DNA from: Paraburkholderia sp. | Lineage (GTDB): Bacteria > Pseudomonadota > Gammaproteobacteria > Burkholderiales > Burkholderiaceae | Direction: 5' to 3' | Assembly (NCBI RefSeq): GCF_004298475.1 | Contig: NZ_SCRP01000023.1 | Coordinates: 1 to 64,000 of the forward strand | Length of the DNA: 64,000 bases | Part shown: in pieces, positions 1-7,323 of the stretch | Layout of the letters: the number at the start of each line of letters is the position of its first letter | How positions within the stretch are numbered: position 1 is the stretch's first letter | Translations under genes and position numbers: made by a program | Notes under the pieces: generated by a model | The model's database searches: none | Told to the model about the DNA's origin: nothing | The model's input: only the letters and a program-made list of their open reading frames with translations

Positions 1-51
1 GACCATGAGGCCCGGGACGCGCATGCCCCACGAAACGGAGAACGCGCATGA
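1..51 (+). CDS. phnJ: C-terminal end of PhnJ, carbon-phosphorus lyase (partial)
   Basis: The window opens inside a frame that reads 16 codons and ends in TGA at 49-51. That stop overlaps the phnK start as ATGA, the tight coupling expected between successive C-P lyase genes, where phnJ normally precedes phnK. Only the variable, hydrophilic tail is visible, so the identity rests on gene order rather than on catalytic residues; the iron-sulfur cysteines of PhnJ would lie upstream of the window. Confidence 0.55.
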   Translation, partial: DHEARDAHAPRNGERA

Positions 52-830
52 CGCCCCGCATGACGCCCCTCTTGAGCGCCCGTCATCTGACGAAGCAATA
101 CGGCGGCCGCAACGGCTGCCGCGACGTGAGCTTCGACCTCTATCCCGGCGAGGTGCTGTGCATCGTCGGCGAATCGGGCTCGGGCAAGACCACGCTGCTC
201 AACACGCTCGCGCTGCGCACCGAGGCCGATTCGGGCGAGCTGCACTACGCGGACGCCAGCGGTGAAACGCTCGATCTGCGCGCGCTTTCCGAACCGCGGC
301 GGCGTCTGCTCACGCGCACCGAATGGGGTTTCGTGCAGCAGAATCCGCGCGACGGGCTGCGCGCAGGCGTCTCGGCCGGTGCGAATATCGGCGAGCCGCT
401 GATGGCCGTCGGCGCACGCCACTACGGCCGGATTCGTGACACGGCGCAGCAGTGGATGGAGCGCGTCGAACTCGACGCCGCGCGTATCGACGAATTGCCC
501 TCGGCGTTTTCGGGCGGCATGCAGCAGCGTCTGCAGATCGCGCGCAATCTCGTCACGGGGCCGCGCCTCGTCTTCATGGACGAACCCACCGCCGGTCTCG
601 ACGTTTCGGTACAGGCGCGCCTGCTCGACCTGCTGCGCACGCTCACCACGACGCTGCATCTCTCGGTGCTGATCGTCACGCACGACATCGGCGTCGCGCG
701 CCTGCTCGCGCACCGGCTCATGGTGATGCAGGGCGGCACGGTCGTCGAATCGGGCCTGACCGACCAGGTGCTCGACGACCCCCAGCACCCCTATACGCAG
801 ACTTTGGTGGCCTCCGTGCTGCCGGTCTAG
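48..830 (+). CDS. phnK: Phosphonate C-P lyase system ATP-binding protein PhnK
   Basis: This 260-residue ABC-type ATPase associates with the C-P lyase core complex (PhnGHIJ) in the cytoplasm; in the known family it is not a classical importer subunit. Walker A (GESGSGKTT) lies at about residues 41-49, the signature FSGGMQQR at about 154-161, Walker B with DEPTAGLD at about 173-184, and the H-switch THD near 211. The start at 48 is chosen because GGAG lies seven bases upstream and the ATG overlaps the preceding stop (ATGA). A second in-frame ATG at 60 would remove only four residues. PhnL starts ten bases downstream, so the genes are co-transcribed. PhnK is told from PhnL by its closer likeness to the dipeptide/oligopeptide ATPase branch. 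Confidence 0.93.
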   Translation: MTPRMTPLLSARHLTKQYGGRNGCRDVSFDLYPGEVLCIVGESGSGKTTLLNTLALRTEADSGELHYADASGETLDLRALSEPRRRLLTRTEWGFVQQNPRDGLRAGVSAGANIGEPLMAVGARHYGRIRDTAQQWMERVELDAARIDELPSAFSGGMQQRLQIARNLVTGPRLVFMDEPTAGLDVSVQARLLDLLRTLTTTLHLSVLIVTHDIGVARLLAHRLMVMQGGTVVESGLTDQVLDDPQHPYTQTLVASVLPV

Positions 831-840
831 GAGGATCGCC

Positions 841-1632
841 ATGACCGAAACCGGAACCGGCACGACTCATGCTGCCAACCATGCAATGCGCGCGTTCGTC
901 GAACGCCCCGCGTTGATGCTGCGCGCGGAAAACGTGCGCAAGACCTTCACGCTGCACGGCCAGGGAGGCATCGGCATCGAAGCGCTTGCGGGCGTCTCGC
1001 TCGAGGTCGAACGCGGCGAATGCGTCGTGCTCGTCGGGCCGTCCGGCGCGGGCAAGAGCACGCTGCTGCGCTGTCTCTACGGCAACTATCTCGCGAGCGG
1101 CGGCTCGATTGCGATCCGCGACGACGACACCGCGCTGCAACACCTCGAAATCACGTGCGCCGCACCACACGACGTGCTGCGTCTGCGCCGCAAGGTGGTG
1201 GGCTACGTGAGCCAGTTCCTGCGCGTGATTCCGCGCGTCGCCACGCGCGATCTGGTCGCCGCGCCGCTCGTGGCGCGCGGCGTGGCGCAGGACGAAGCCT
1301 ATGCGCGCGCCGAAACGCTGCTCGCGCGCCTGAACGTGCCGCAGCGGCTCTGGTCGCTTGCGCCCGCAACGTTTTCGGGAGGCGAACAGCAGCGCGTGAA
1401 CATCGCCCGCGGACTCATCGCGCAGCACCGCGTGCTGCTGCTGGACGAACCCACGGCTTCGCTCGACGCGGAAAATCGCGACGCAGTGTCGCAATTGATC
1501 GTCGAAGCGCGCGAGCACGGCGCGGCAATCGTCGGCGTCTTCCACGACGAAGACACACGCGAGCGCGTCGCGACGCGGCGCATGCCGCTCGCCGCTGCGC
1601 GCACGCAAACGCCGCCGGGCGAAGCCGCCTGA
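841..1632 (+). CDS. phnL: Phosphonate C-P lyase system protein PhnL
   Basis: This is the second ABC-type ATPase of the C-P lyase pathway (263 residues). It is needed with PhnG-PhnM for ribosylation and cleavage of alkylphosphonates, although its exact biochemical step is less well defined than that of PhnI, PhnJ and PhnM. Walker A GPSGAGKST is at about residues 66-74, the signature FSGGEQQR near 179-186, and Walker B LLLDEPTASLD near 199-209. The start follows a strong AGGAGG sequence six bases upstream. An N-terminal stretch of about 25 residues precedes the ATPase fold and is low in complexity. Between this gene and phnM lies a 111-base gap filled with 13-bp repeats. Confidence 0.93.
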   Translation: MTETGTGTTHAANHAMRAFVERPALMLRAENVRKTFTLHGQGGIGIEALAGVSLEVERGECVVLVGPSGAGKSTLLRCLYGNYLASGGSIAIRDDDTALQHLEITCAAPHDVLRLRRKVVGYVSQFLRVIPRVATRDLVAAPLVARGVAQDEAYARAETLLARLNVPQRLWSLAPATFSGGEQQRVNIARGLIAQHRVLLLDEPTASLDAENRDAVSQLIVEAREHGAAIVGVFHDEDTRERVATRRMPLAAARTQTPPGEAA

Positions 1633-1643
1633 ACCTGTGACCG

Positions 1644-1682
1644 GCGCCTGTTACCCGCGCCTGTTACCCGAGCCTGTTACCC
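1644..1682 (+). repeat. 13-bp tandem repeat, three copies, between phnL and phnM
   Basis: Three head-to-tail copies of GCGCCTGTTACCC (the third has GAG for GCG) start at 1644, 1657 and 1670. They are followed to about 1712 by degenerate GCGCTTAYC-like copies. The array fills most of the phnL-phnM gap and lies inside the operon, so it would be part of the mRNA. Confidence 0.85.
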
Positions 1683-1743
1683 GCGCTTATCTGCGCTTAC
1701 CCGCGCCCTGACCTGCGCGCCAATCTGATTACGGAGCCCGACG

Positions 1744-2877
1744 ATGTTGATCACGAACGCCCGCATCGTGACGCGAGACGAAGTTTTCATCGGCACGATG
1801 CGTGTCGATGGCAGCCGGATCGGCGAACTGTCACGCGGCACGACCGCCGCTGCCGACGCTGAAGACTGGCACGGCGACTACCTGCTGCCGGGTCTCGTCG
1901 AACTGCACACCGACAACCTGGAAAAGCACCTCGCGCCGCGCCCCGGCGTGCACTGGAACACCGACGCCGCGTTCGTGATCCACGACGCGCAGATCGCGGC
2001 GGCGGGCATTACAACCGTGTTCGACGCCCTCGCCATCGGCACGCGCCTCGCCGTGGGCGTGCGCGGCCGCGACGTGCAGCTGGCGTGCTCCGGGGCGCTC
2101 CTGCGTTTCTCCCGGCGCGACCTCCTGCGCGCCGAGCACTTCCTGCACCTGCGCTGCGAAATCGCAACCCAGGACGTGATCGAACTGTTCGACACGCTGA
2201 GCGAGCACCCGCTCCTGCGGCTCGCCTCGGTGATGGACCACACGCCGGGCCAGCGCCAGTGGCACGACCGCGAGCAATGGCGCCGCTACCAGGAGCGCCA
2301 CGGCAAGTGGACCGATGAGCAGGCTGCGACGGCACTGGCCGAACTCGCCGACGAGCAAAAGCGCTTCGCCGACGACCACCGCCGCGAGATCGTCGAGCGC
2401 TGCCGCGTGCGCGGCATCCCCCTCGCGAGTCACGACGACACGCTGGTCGAACATGTCGAGCAGGCTGCCGCCGAAGGCATGGTGCTCGCCGAATTCCCGA
2501 CCACGCGCCTCGCTGCGGCACAGGCGAAAAAACGCAGCATCGCGACGATCATGGGTGCGCCGAACGTGGTGCGCGGCGGCTCGCACTCGGGCAACGTGTC
2601 GGCGCTGGAACTGGCCGAGGCGGGTTTGCTCGACATCCTGTCGTCGGATTACGTGCCGTCGAGCCTGCTCGCCGCGGCCTTCGACCTCGTCGCCAAGGCG
2701 GGCTGGACGCTGCCGCGCGCCGTGGCGACGGTCTCGCACGCGCCCGCGCGCAAGGCCGGGCTAACCGACCGGGGCGCGATCGAGCCGGGGCTGCGCGCCG
2801 ACTTCGTGCGCGTGGCGATGCTCGACTCGCTGCCGGTGCCGCGCGAGACCTACCGCGCAGGCAAGCGGGTGGTCTGA
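1744..2877 (+). CDS. phnM: Alpha-D-ribose 1-methylphosphonate 5-triphosphate diphosphatase PhnM
   Basis: PhnM is a 377-residue amidohydrolase-superfamily enzyme that removes pyrophosphate from ribose 1-alkylphosphonate 5-triphosphate, supplying the substrate of PhnJ. The PhnM hallmark ELHTDNLEKH at about residues 52-61 replaces the usual HxH metal motif. SHDD near 227 and the C-terminal region with DILSSDYVPSSLL are also typical. The start at 1744 follows GGAG at 1734-1737. No phnN or phnP follows; the next gene is an amino-acid binding protein after a 455-base gap, so the C-P lyase operon ends here. Length and motifs fit the family well and no defect is visible. Confidence 0.94.
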   Translation: MLITNARIVTRDEVFIGTMRVDGSRIGELSRGTTAAADAEDWHGDYLLPGLVELHTDNLEKHLAPRPGVHWNTDAAFVIHDAQIAAAGITTVFDALAIGTRLAVGVRGRDVQLACSGALLRFSRRDLLRAEHFLHLRCEIATQDVIELFDTLSEHPLLRLASVMDHTPGQRQWHDREQWRRYQERHGKWTDEQAATALAELADEQKRFADDHRREIVERCRVRGIPLASHDDTLVEHVEQAAAEGMVLAEFPTTRLAAAQAKKRSIATIMGAPNVVRGGSHSGNVSALELAEAGLLDILSSDYVPSSLLAAAFDLVAKAGWTLPRAVATVSHAPARKAGLTDRGAIEPGLRADFVRVAMLDSLPVPRETYRAGKRVV

Positions 2878-3332
2878 GCGGCGCGCGCGCCGCGTTGCAA
2901 AAGCGTGCCGGACAGCCCGCGCGGCCAACGGCACGCCATCGTTTTTATTTCATATTCCATACAGAATCTTTCGGCGCGGCAGCGGCGCGGATTGTCGCAC
3001 CGACACATCACAGCCCCCGCTTCACAGCCCACGCATCACAGCCCGCTTTCACCAGCGTTTCGGGTGCGCCTCGAGACCGCCGCCAAGCCCCGTCCGGCAC
3101 GGTTTTCCGTGCCCCTGCGCCCGGTTACCGAACGTTCGGTAACACGCGACTGCCCGCACCATCTCGTATTACACTAGCGACGTCATAATTTTGACCTGGT
3201 AATCTTGGCGCACCGCTGGCAATACCGTTGGCGGAAATGACCAGAATTGGGACGCAAACCGCGCCTGATAATTGCACTGCGGCGCCCACAACGCACGCGG
3301 TGCACCATGAACCATACCGAGGAGTACACATA
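2878..3332 (+). other. Non-coding gap between phnM and the binding protein gene
   Basis: No convincing gene lies in these 455 bases. The stretch holds three close copies of CACAGCCC between about 3008 and 3045, a perfect 20-bp palindrome at 3124-3143, and AT-richer sequence at 3165-3205 that could hold the promoter of the downstream gene. Confidence 0.6.
3124..3143. promoter_or_regulatory. Perfect 20-bp palindrome, putative operator
   Basis: GTTACCGAACGTTCGGTAAC is identical to its own reverse complement over all 20 bases. A site of this size and symmetry suits a dimeric repressor such as a TetR-family protein, though this is inference. It lies 190 bases ahead of the binding protein start and just upstream of an AT-richer stretch that could be the promoter. 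No TetR gene is encoded in the window, so the cognate regulator would be elsewhere. Confidence 0.6.
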
Positions 3333-4100
3333 GTGAAGAAACTGCTTGCCGCCCTGTCGGTTGCCCTGCTGGCCGTATCGGCCGGTGCTGCCCATGCGAA
3401 GGACTGGTCCACCGTGCGCTTCGGTGTCGACGCCAGCTACGCGCCGTTCGAATCCAAAGCACCGGATGGCAAGCTGGTCGGCTTCGACATCGACCTCGGA
3501 AATGAAATCTGCAAGCGCCTGAACGCGAAGTGCGTGTGGGTCGAGCAGGATTTCGACGGCATCATCCCGGCGCTGAAGGCGAAGAAGTTCGATGGCGCGC
3601 TCTCGTCGATGACCATCACGCCGGAGCGCGAGCAACAGATCGCCTTCTCGGTCAAGCTGTTCAACACGCCGACGCGCCTCGTGGCGAAGAAGGGTTCCAA
3701 CCTGCAGGCAACGGCTGACGCGCTCAAGGGCAAGTCGGTGGGCGTCGAGCAAGGCACGATCCAGGAAACCTACGCGAAGGCGAACTGGGCACCCAAGGGC
3801 GTGAACGTGGTTCCCTACCAGAACCAGGATCAGGTCTACGCCGACCTGCTGTCGGGCCGCCTGGACGCAGCGCTGCAAGACGAAGTGCAAGCCGACCTGG
3901 GCTTCCTGAAGACCCCGCGCGGCGCTGGCTTCGCGTTCGCCGGCAAGGAAATCCCGACGGGCTCCGCCGCTATCGGCCTGCGCAAGGAAGACGCCGACCT
4001 GAAGGCAAAGATCGACAAGGCTATCGCCGACATGATCAAGGACGGCACGTACAAGAAGCTCGCAGCCAAGTACTTCGACTTCGACGTCTACGGCAGCTAA
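3333..4100 (+). CDS. Periplasmic basic amino-acid binding protein (HisJ/ArgT type)
   Basis: This is a family 3 solute-binding protein of 255 residues, the periplasmic receptor of a polar amino-acid ABC importer. The GTG at 3333 is taken as the start because GAGGAG sits eight bases upstream and it begins a textbook signal peptide (MKKLLAALSVALLAVSAGAAHA, cleaved before KDWSTV); an upstream in-frame ATG at 3228 would bury the signal peptide. Mature motifs VDASYAPFE, GFDIDLGNEICKRL, DGIIPALKAKKFDG and SSMTITPER are characteristic of the lysine/arginine/ornithine and histidine-binding branch. No permease or ATPase genes are adjacent, so it is an orphan that must share components encoded elsewhere. 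A strong terminator follows. Confidence 0.9.
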   Translation: MKKLLAALSVALLAVSAGAAHAKDWSTVRFGVDASYAPFESKAPDGKLVGFDIDLGNEICKRLNAKCVWVEQDFDGIIPALKAKKFDGALSSMTITPEREQQIAFSVKLFNTPTRLVAKKGSNLQATADALKGKSVGVEQGTIQETYAKANWAPKGVNVVPYQNQDQVYADLLSGRLDAALQDEVQADLGFLKTPRGAGFAFAGKEIPTGSAAIGLRKEDADLKAKIDKAIADMIKDGTYKKLAAKYFDFDVYGS

Positions 4101-4151
4101 TTGCCCTGCGCCGCGCTGCGATGCCCGCGGGCGTCGCAAACGCGGCACACG

Positions 4152-4182
4152 AAAAACCCAGATTGCGGTCTGGGTTTTTTTT
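4152..4182 (+). terminator. Rho-independent terminator after the binding protein gene
   Basis: An 11-bp stem (AAAAACCCAGA at 4152-4162 pairing with 4169-4179) with a six-base loop runs into eight T residues. Confidence 0.92.
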
Positions 4183-4374
4183 CGTCCTCACTTTTATTCG
4201 CTATCGATCGTTGAGGATTGGAAAACATCTTCGGATGCGCAGCGGCAAGGCGCCGCCCGGGTTCCGGCCTCAGATCGAATCCGCTAAGATCGGCCTACCG
4301 CTTTCATCGCGGGAATCGCTGGATCCGAACTCAACTTCAATGCGCGCCGCGGCATACCGTGACGCGCTCAGATC

Positions 4375-5490
4375 ATGCAAACCCATCACCATCCGTTGAT
4401 CGCGCCGGCGCTCGGCACCGAGCGGCACATCACGAGCTTCCACTACGGCGCAGGCGGCGCTCAAAAGGTCTACGTTCAATCGTCGCTGCACGCCGACGAA
4501 CTGCCCGGCATGCTGGCCGCATGGGTCCTGCGCCGCAAGCTCGCCGAACTCGAAACGGCGGGCCGCATCCGAGGTGAAATCGTCGTCGTCCCGGTTGCGA
4601 ATCCGATCGGCCTTGGGCAGCACTGGCTCGGTCATCTCGCCGGACGGTTCGAATCGAATACGGCGCAGAACTTCAACCGCAATTTCTACGACCTCGCGGC
4701 GCTCGTGCTGCCGGTGATCGAGGCACGCCTCGGTCCCGATGCCGACGCGAACCGAAACGCCATTCGCGCCGCCATGGGCGAAGCGCTGGCCGCCCAGCAG
4801 CCGAAGACCGAGCTGGATTCGCAGCGCCTCACGCTGCAGCGGCTGTCCTTCGACGCCGACATCGTGCTCGACCTGCATTGCGACTGGGAAGCCGCGCTGT
4901 ACATCTACACGAACCCGGAACTGTGGCCCGACGTCGAACCGCTCGCGCGCTATCTGGACGCCCAGGCGTCGCTGCTCGCGCTGAATTCGGTCGGCAATCC
5001 GTTCGACGAGATCCACAGCTTCTGCTGGAGCGCACTGCGCGAGCGCTTCGGCAAGCGCCATCCGATTCCTCTCGGCTCGATCTCGGTGACCGTGGAGCTG
5101 CGCAGCCAGCGCGACGTGTCGTATGAATTCGCCGAACGCGATGCGCAGGGCATCGTCGATTATCTGGTCCATCGCGGCGTGATCGACGGCGAGGCGCCGC
5201 CGCTGCCGCCGCTCGCGTATCCGGCCACGCCGCTCGCCGGTACGGAGCCGCTTGTCGCACCCGCAACGGGCGTGATCGTATTTCGCGCCGAACACGGCAC
5301 GTGGATCGAGGCAGGCGCACCCGTGGCCGACATCGTGAACCCCCTGACCGACGAAGTGATCACGCTACGCAGCAGCGTGAGCGGCGTGATGTACGCGCGG
5401 CATAGCACGCGCTTCGCCACGGCCGGAGCGGAGATCGCACGGATCGCCGGCGCGCGCCCGATTCGCAGCGGCGCGCTGCTCTCGCTCTAA
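4375..5490 (+). CDS. Succinylglutamate desuccinylase/aspartoacylase-family zinc hydrolase
   Basis: This 371-residue protein belongs to the M14-like AstE/AspA group of zinc amidohydrolases. The metal-binding start SSLHADELPG lies at about residues 37-46 (H..E motif), followed by VPVANPIGLGQ, NFNRNFYD and a later D-L-H-C near 165-168 matching the third zinc ligand region. The C-terminal 90 residues form a separate beta-rich segment (PLVAPATGVIVFRAE) resembling the lipoyl-like tail of family members that act on N-acyl amino acids or ectoine derivatives. It is longer than AstE itself and no ast operon genes are nearby, so the substrate is unknown. It sits alone between two non-coding gaps; being next to an amino-acid binding protein only hints at amino-acid derivatives. 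No signal peptide is seen. Confidence 0.82.
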   Translation: MQTHHHPLIAPALGTERHITSFHYGAGGAQKVYVQSSLHADELPGMLAAWVLRRKLAELETAGRIRGEIVVVPVANPIGLGQHWLGHLAGRFESNTAQNFNRNFYDLAALVLPVIEARLGPDADANRNAIRAAMGEALAAQQPKTELDSQRLTLQRLSFDADIVLDLHCDWEAALYIYTNPELWPDVEPLARYLDAQASLLALNSVGNPFDEIHSFCWSALRERFGKRHPIPLGSISVTVELRSQRDVSYEFAERDAQGIVDYLVHRGVIDGEAPPLPPLAYPATPLAGTEPLVAPATGVIVFRAEHGTWIEAGAPVADIVNPLTDEVITLRSSVSGVMYARHSTRFATAGAEIARIAGARPIRSGALLSL

Positions 5491-6030
5491 TCCGGCGGTG
5501 AGCCCGGCTCATGCGGAACGTATGAGCCGGGCGCTCAACCACGACAGCCGGATCCAGTCGGCACTTGCTCTGCATCACTCACGTTCTCGAACGAGCGTCG
5601 GCCGATATGAGCTACATCAAAATCCCGGCAACGATCTTTAATTCGTGTTGTTGATCAATCACATCGGCCTGTCTTTATTGGCCAATAGCCACAGGTAAAT
5701 CCGGCTGCCTAAAGCTGCCTAAAGCTGCCCAAAGCTGCCCAAAGCTGCCCAAAGCGACCTGCCGCGGCATATTCCCAAAATAAATCTTCCCCGGCTTCTC
5801 ATCCGCGATCCTCACCAATCCGCGTCGGAACCGGGCACGAATACCATTCCTGAACAAATATCAATTCTCCGGACCTGCTGTCGCATCGGCACCACAGAAA
5901 AACAACAAATTTCCTACGTACTCCCTCTGTCATATTAAATTCTGCAGCGTGGAATAAATTGCGCGCCACGAATGACCTTGTCCGAACGAGACGAGGCACT
6001 CGTATCTTTCCTTAATCCGGAGAACAAGTC
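5491..6030 (+). other. Non-coding gap with hairpin and 10-bp repeats upstream of the porin
   Basis: This 540-base stretch has no credible gene. It holds a perfect 11-bp stem (GCCCGGCTCAT at 5502-5512 pairing with 5522-5532, loop of nine bases, no T run), which may end the preceding transcript, and a 10-bp tandem repeat at 5701-5755. The second half is AT-rich compared with its surroundings and probably holds the porin promoter and a long leader. Confidence 0.6.
5701..5755 (+). repeat. 10-bp tandem repeat upstream of porin gene
   Basis: Five copies of AAAGCTGCCY stand in an exact 10-bp register from about 5701 to 5755, with the outermost copies degenerate. Three central copies are identical (AAAGCTGCCC). 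The array lies about 280 bases ahead of the porin start. Confidence 0.88.
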
Positions 6031-7224
6031 TTGTATAAGAAAATACTGACCACCGCGGTTCTCGCCGCTATCGCGAGCGCAGCCCAAGCACAAAGCAGCG
6101 TAACGCTGTATGGCTTGATCGACGCCGGCATCACGTACACGAACAACCAGAGCGGCCACAGCGCCTGGCAACTTCGCAGCGCCACGGTCAACGGCAGCCG
6201 CTTCGGCCTGCGCGGCTCTGAAGACCTCGGCGGCGGCCTGAAGGCGATCTTCACGTTGGAGAACGGCTTCAACATCAACAACGGCACGTTCGGCCAGTCG
6301 AGCCGCATGTTCGGCCGTCAGGCATTCGTCGGTCTCGCAAGCGACCAGTTCGGCGCCGTGACCCTCGGCCGCCAGTACGACAGCGTCGTTGACTACGTGG
6401 CGCCGCTGACGCTCACGGGCAGCCAATACGGCGGCACGATCGCTGCACACCCGTTCGACAACGACAACCTGAACAACTCGGTCCGTTTCAACAACACGGT
6501 CAAGTACACGAGTATCGACGTTTCGGGCTTCAAGTTCGGCGCAACGTACTCGTTCTCGAACAGCACCGAGTTCGCGAACAACCGTGCATACAGCTTCGGC
6601 GCATCGTATAACTACGGTCCCCTGAAGCTTGCAGCCGGCTACCTCCAGCTGAACAACGACGTCGCGTCGGCCTCGTTCGCCGCCAACCGGAGCGGGAGCT
6701 TCACGGGCGCAGGCGGCGCAGGCGCACAAACCGGCGAATGGACGTTCCTGGCTGGCCGTCAGCGCACGTTCGGCGGCGGCTTGAGCTATGCGTTCGGCCC
6801 GGCAACGGCTGGCCTCGTGTACACGCAGACGAACCTGTCGGACACTGCAGGCGGCGGCATTTCGGGTTCGCAATCGGGCACCGGCAACGCAACGAGTGGC
6901 GGCGTCGCCTTCGGCGCGAACAGCGCCCGCTTCCAGAACATCGAAGCCAACGTTCGTTACGCTCTGACCCCGGCCCTGATCCTGGCAGGCGCATACACGT
7001 ACACCCGCGCGGACCTCGGCGCAGGCGTAAACCCGAACTACAACTCGGTTTCGCTGCAATCGGACTACCTGCTCTCGAAGCGCACCGACGTGTACCTGCA
7101 AGGCGACTGGCAACACGTGTCGGCAACGGGTGGCAGGATCCATGCGTTCATGAACGGCGAAAGCTCGGCTTCGTCGACGCAAAGCCAGGTTGCTGTGACG
7201 GTCGGTATGCGTCACCGCTTCTAA
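6031..7224 (+). CDS. Gram-negative trimeric porin (Burkholderia OmpC-like)
   Basis: This is a general outer-membrane diffusion porin of 397 residues. The signal peptide MYKKILTTAVLAAIASAAQA ends before QSSVTLYGLID, the invariant start of Burkholderia porins. Further family marks are SRFGLRGSEDLGGGLKAIF, GRQAFVGLAS, GAVTLGRQYD and the C-terminal strand ending VTVGMRHRF with a final Phe, the outer-membrane assembly signal. The start codon is TTG, placed by GGAG eight bases upstream (6019-6022) and by the signal peptide; no better ATG exists. It is transcribed alone, with a terminator directly after it. The long AT-rich leader suggests regulated expression. The substrate preference cannot be read from sequence. 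Confidence 0.93.
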   Translation: MYKKILTTAVLAAIASAAQAQSSVTLYGLIDAGITYTNNQSGHSAWQLRSATVNGSRFGLRGSEDLGGGLKAIFTLENGFNINNGTFGQSSRMFGRQAFVGLASDQFGAVTLGRQYDSVVDYVAPLTLTGSQYGGTIAAHPFDNDNLNNSVRFNNTVKYTSIDVSGFKFGATYSFSNSTEFANNRAYSFGASYNYGPLKLAAGYLQLNNDVASASFAANRSGSFTGAGGAGAQTGEWTFLAGRQRTFGGGLSYAFGPATAGLVYTQTNLSDTAGGGISGSQSGTGNATSGGVAFGANSARFQNIEANVRYALTPALILAGAYTYTRADLGAGVNPNYNSVSLQSDYLLSKRTDVYLQGDWQHVSATGGRIHAFMNGESSASSTQSQVAVTVGMRHRF

Positions 7225-7255
7225 GAAGCACCCTGCTGGCAGTTTTGCAGCTGAG

Positions 7256-7282
7256 AAAGGCGCCGTTTGCGGCGCCTTTTTT
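7256..7282 (+). terminator. Rho-independent terminator after porin
   Basis: A stem AAAGGCGCC (7256-7264) pairs with GGCGCCTTT (7271-7279) across a six-base loop and continues into T residues to 7282. Confidence 0.92.
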
Positions 7283-7323
7283 CATTGCGGCCGTCTCTTC
7301 ACGGCCCCGGCCCGGCGTGAACG

